Shown here: positions 7,054 to 7,113 of the stretch, piece by piece
Layout of the letters: every line of letters begins with the position of its first letter
How positions within the stretch are numbered: the first letter of the stretch is position 1
NCBI GenBank assembly: GCA_017553815.1
Contig: JAFZJT010000068.1
Coordinates: 1 to 7,113, forward strand
DNA length: 7,113 nt
Origin: Clostridia bacterium
GTDB taxonomy: Bacteria; Bacillota_A; Clostridia; Christensenellales; CAG-138
Direction of reading: 5' to 3'
The notes under the pieces: generated by a model
What the model saw: the letters and a program-made list of their open reading frames with translations, nothing else
The model's database searches: none
Told to the model about the DNA's origin: nothing
Made by a program: the position numbers and the translations under genes

Positions 7054-7113
7054 ATGATGAAAACGCTCCCCGACGCATTCAAAAAACGCATGGCGGAACA
7101 GCTCGGCGCGGAG
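7054..7113 (+). CDS. Start of a downstream gene, possibly an RsmF/NOL1-type rRNA cytosine methyltransferase (cut by the edge)
   Basis: Only 20 codons are visible: MMKTLPDAFKKRMAEQLGAE, open to the window edge. AAAGGA (7039-7044) lies 9 nt before the first of two adjacent ATGs. The gene starts 16 nt after the exporter pair on the same strand with no terminator between, so it probably belongs to the same transcript. The pattern 'LP-x-x-F-x-x-R-M-x-x-x-L-G-x-E' is what I know from the N-terminus of Firmicutes RsmB/RsmF (NOL1/NOP2/sun) 5-methylcytosine rRNA methyltransferases. That is a recollection from a very short stretch; no catalytic motif is visible. That a gene begins here is fairly sure; its identity is tentative. 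Confidence 0.55.
   Translation, partial: MMKTLPDAFKKRMAEQLGAE

Overview
The window looks like chromosomal DNA from a bacterium of the Firmicutes, most likely class Clostridia and possibly an uncultured gut lineage. This rests on four things: strong AGGAGG-type ribosome binding sites, sigma-A-type promoters, a Clostridia-like GroES/GroEL pair, and a heterodimeric ABC exporter of the LmrCD/BmrCD/TM287-288 kind. The DNA is moderately GC-rich and densely coding. No mobile element, CRISPR array, rRNA or tRNA gene is visible. Assignments come from reading motifs; no database search was possible.

The left part (1-2940) is read leftwards. A near-consensus promoter (TTGACA, 16 bp, TATAAT) drives a leader of about 80 nt with a conspicuous imperfect hairpin. 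It is followed by groES (94 aa) and groEL (541 aa), the two halves of the chaperonin folding machine. A hairpin terminator with a poor U-tract follows groEL. Only 40 nt beyond it starts the 5' part of proS (prolyl-tRNA synthetase, 255 residues visible), which runs off the left edge.

The right part (2985-7113) is read rightwards from a divergent promoter (TTGAAA, 17 bp, TATAAT). Its first translated unit is a 30-codon ORF with an excellent ribosome binding site. It is followed after 24 nt by a strong intrinsic terminator (10-bp stem and seven Ts). About 80 nt further on starts a pair of ABC half-transporters (633 and 619 aa, overlapping as TAATG). A third gene, visible for only 20 codons, starts 16 nt after them and may be an RsmF/NOL1-type rRNA methyltransferase.

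The most interesting part is the 260-nt leader of the ABC operon. Its layout (promoter, short peptide ORF, alternative hairpins, intrinsic terminator, transporter) fits ribosome-mediated transcription attenuation, as established for the bmrB leader of Bacillus subtilis bmrCD. I infer that a translation-inhibiting compound or a translation state controls the exporter. The leader peptide contains a Ser-Leu-Arg-Ala unit twice, with every codon different between the copies. A second tiny ORF of 11 codons has a good ribosome binding site and overlaps the start of the first transporter gene, whose own binding site is poor. The two ABC proteins show the complementary catalytic asymmetry expected of an obligate heterodimer.
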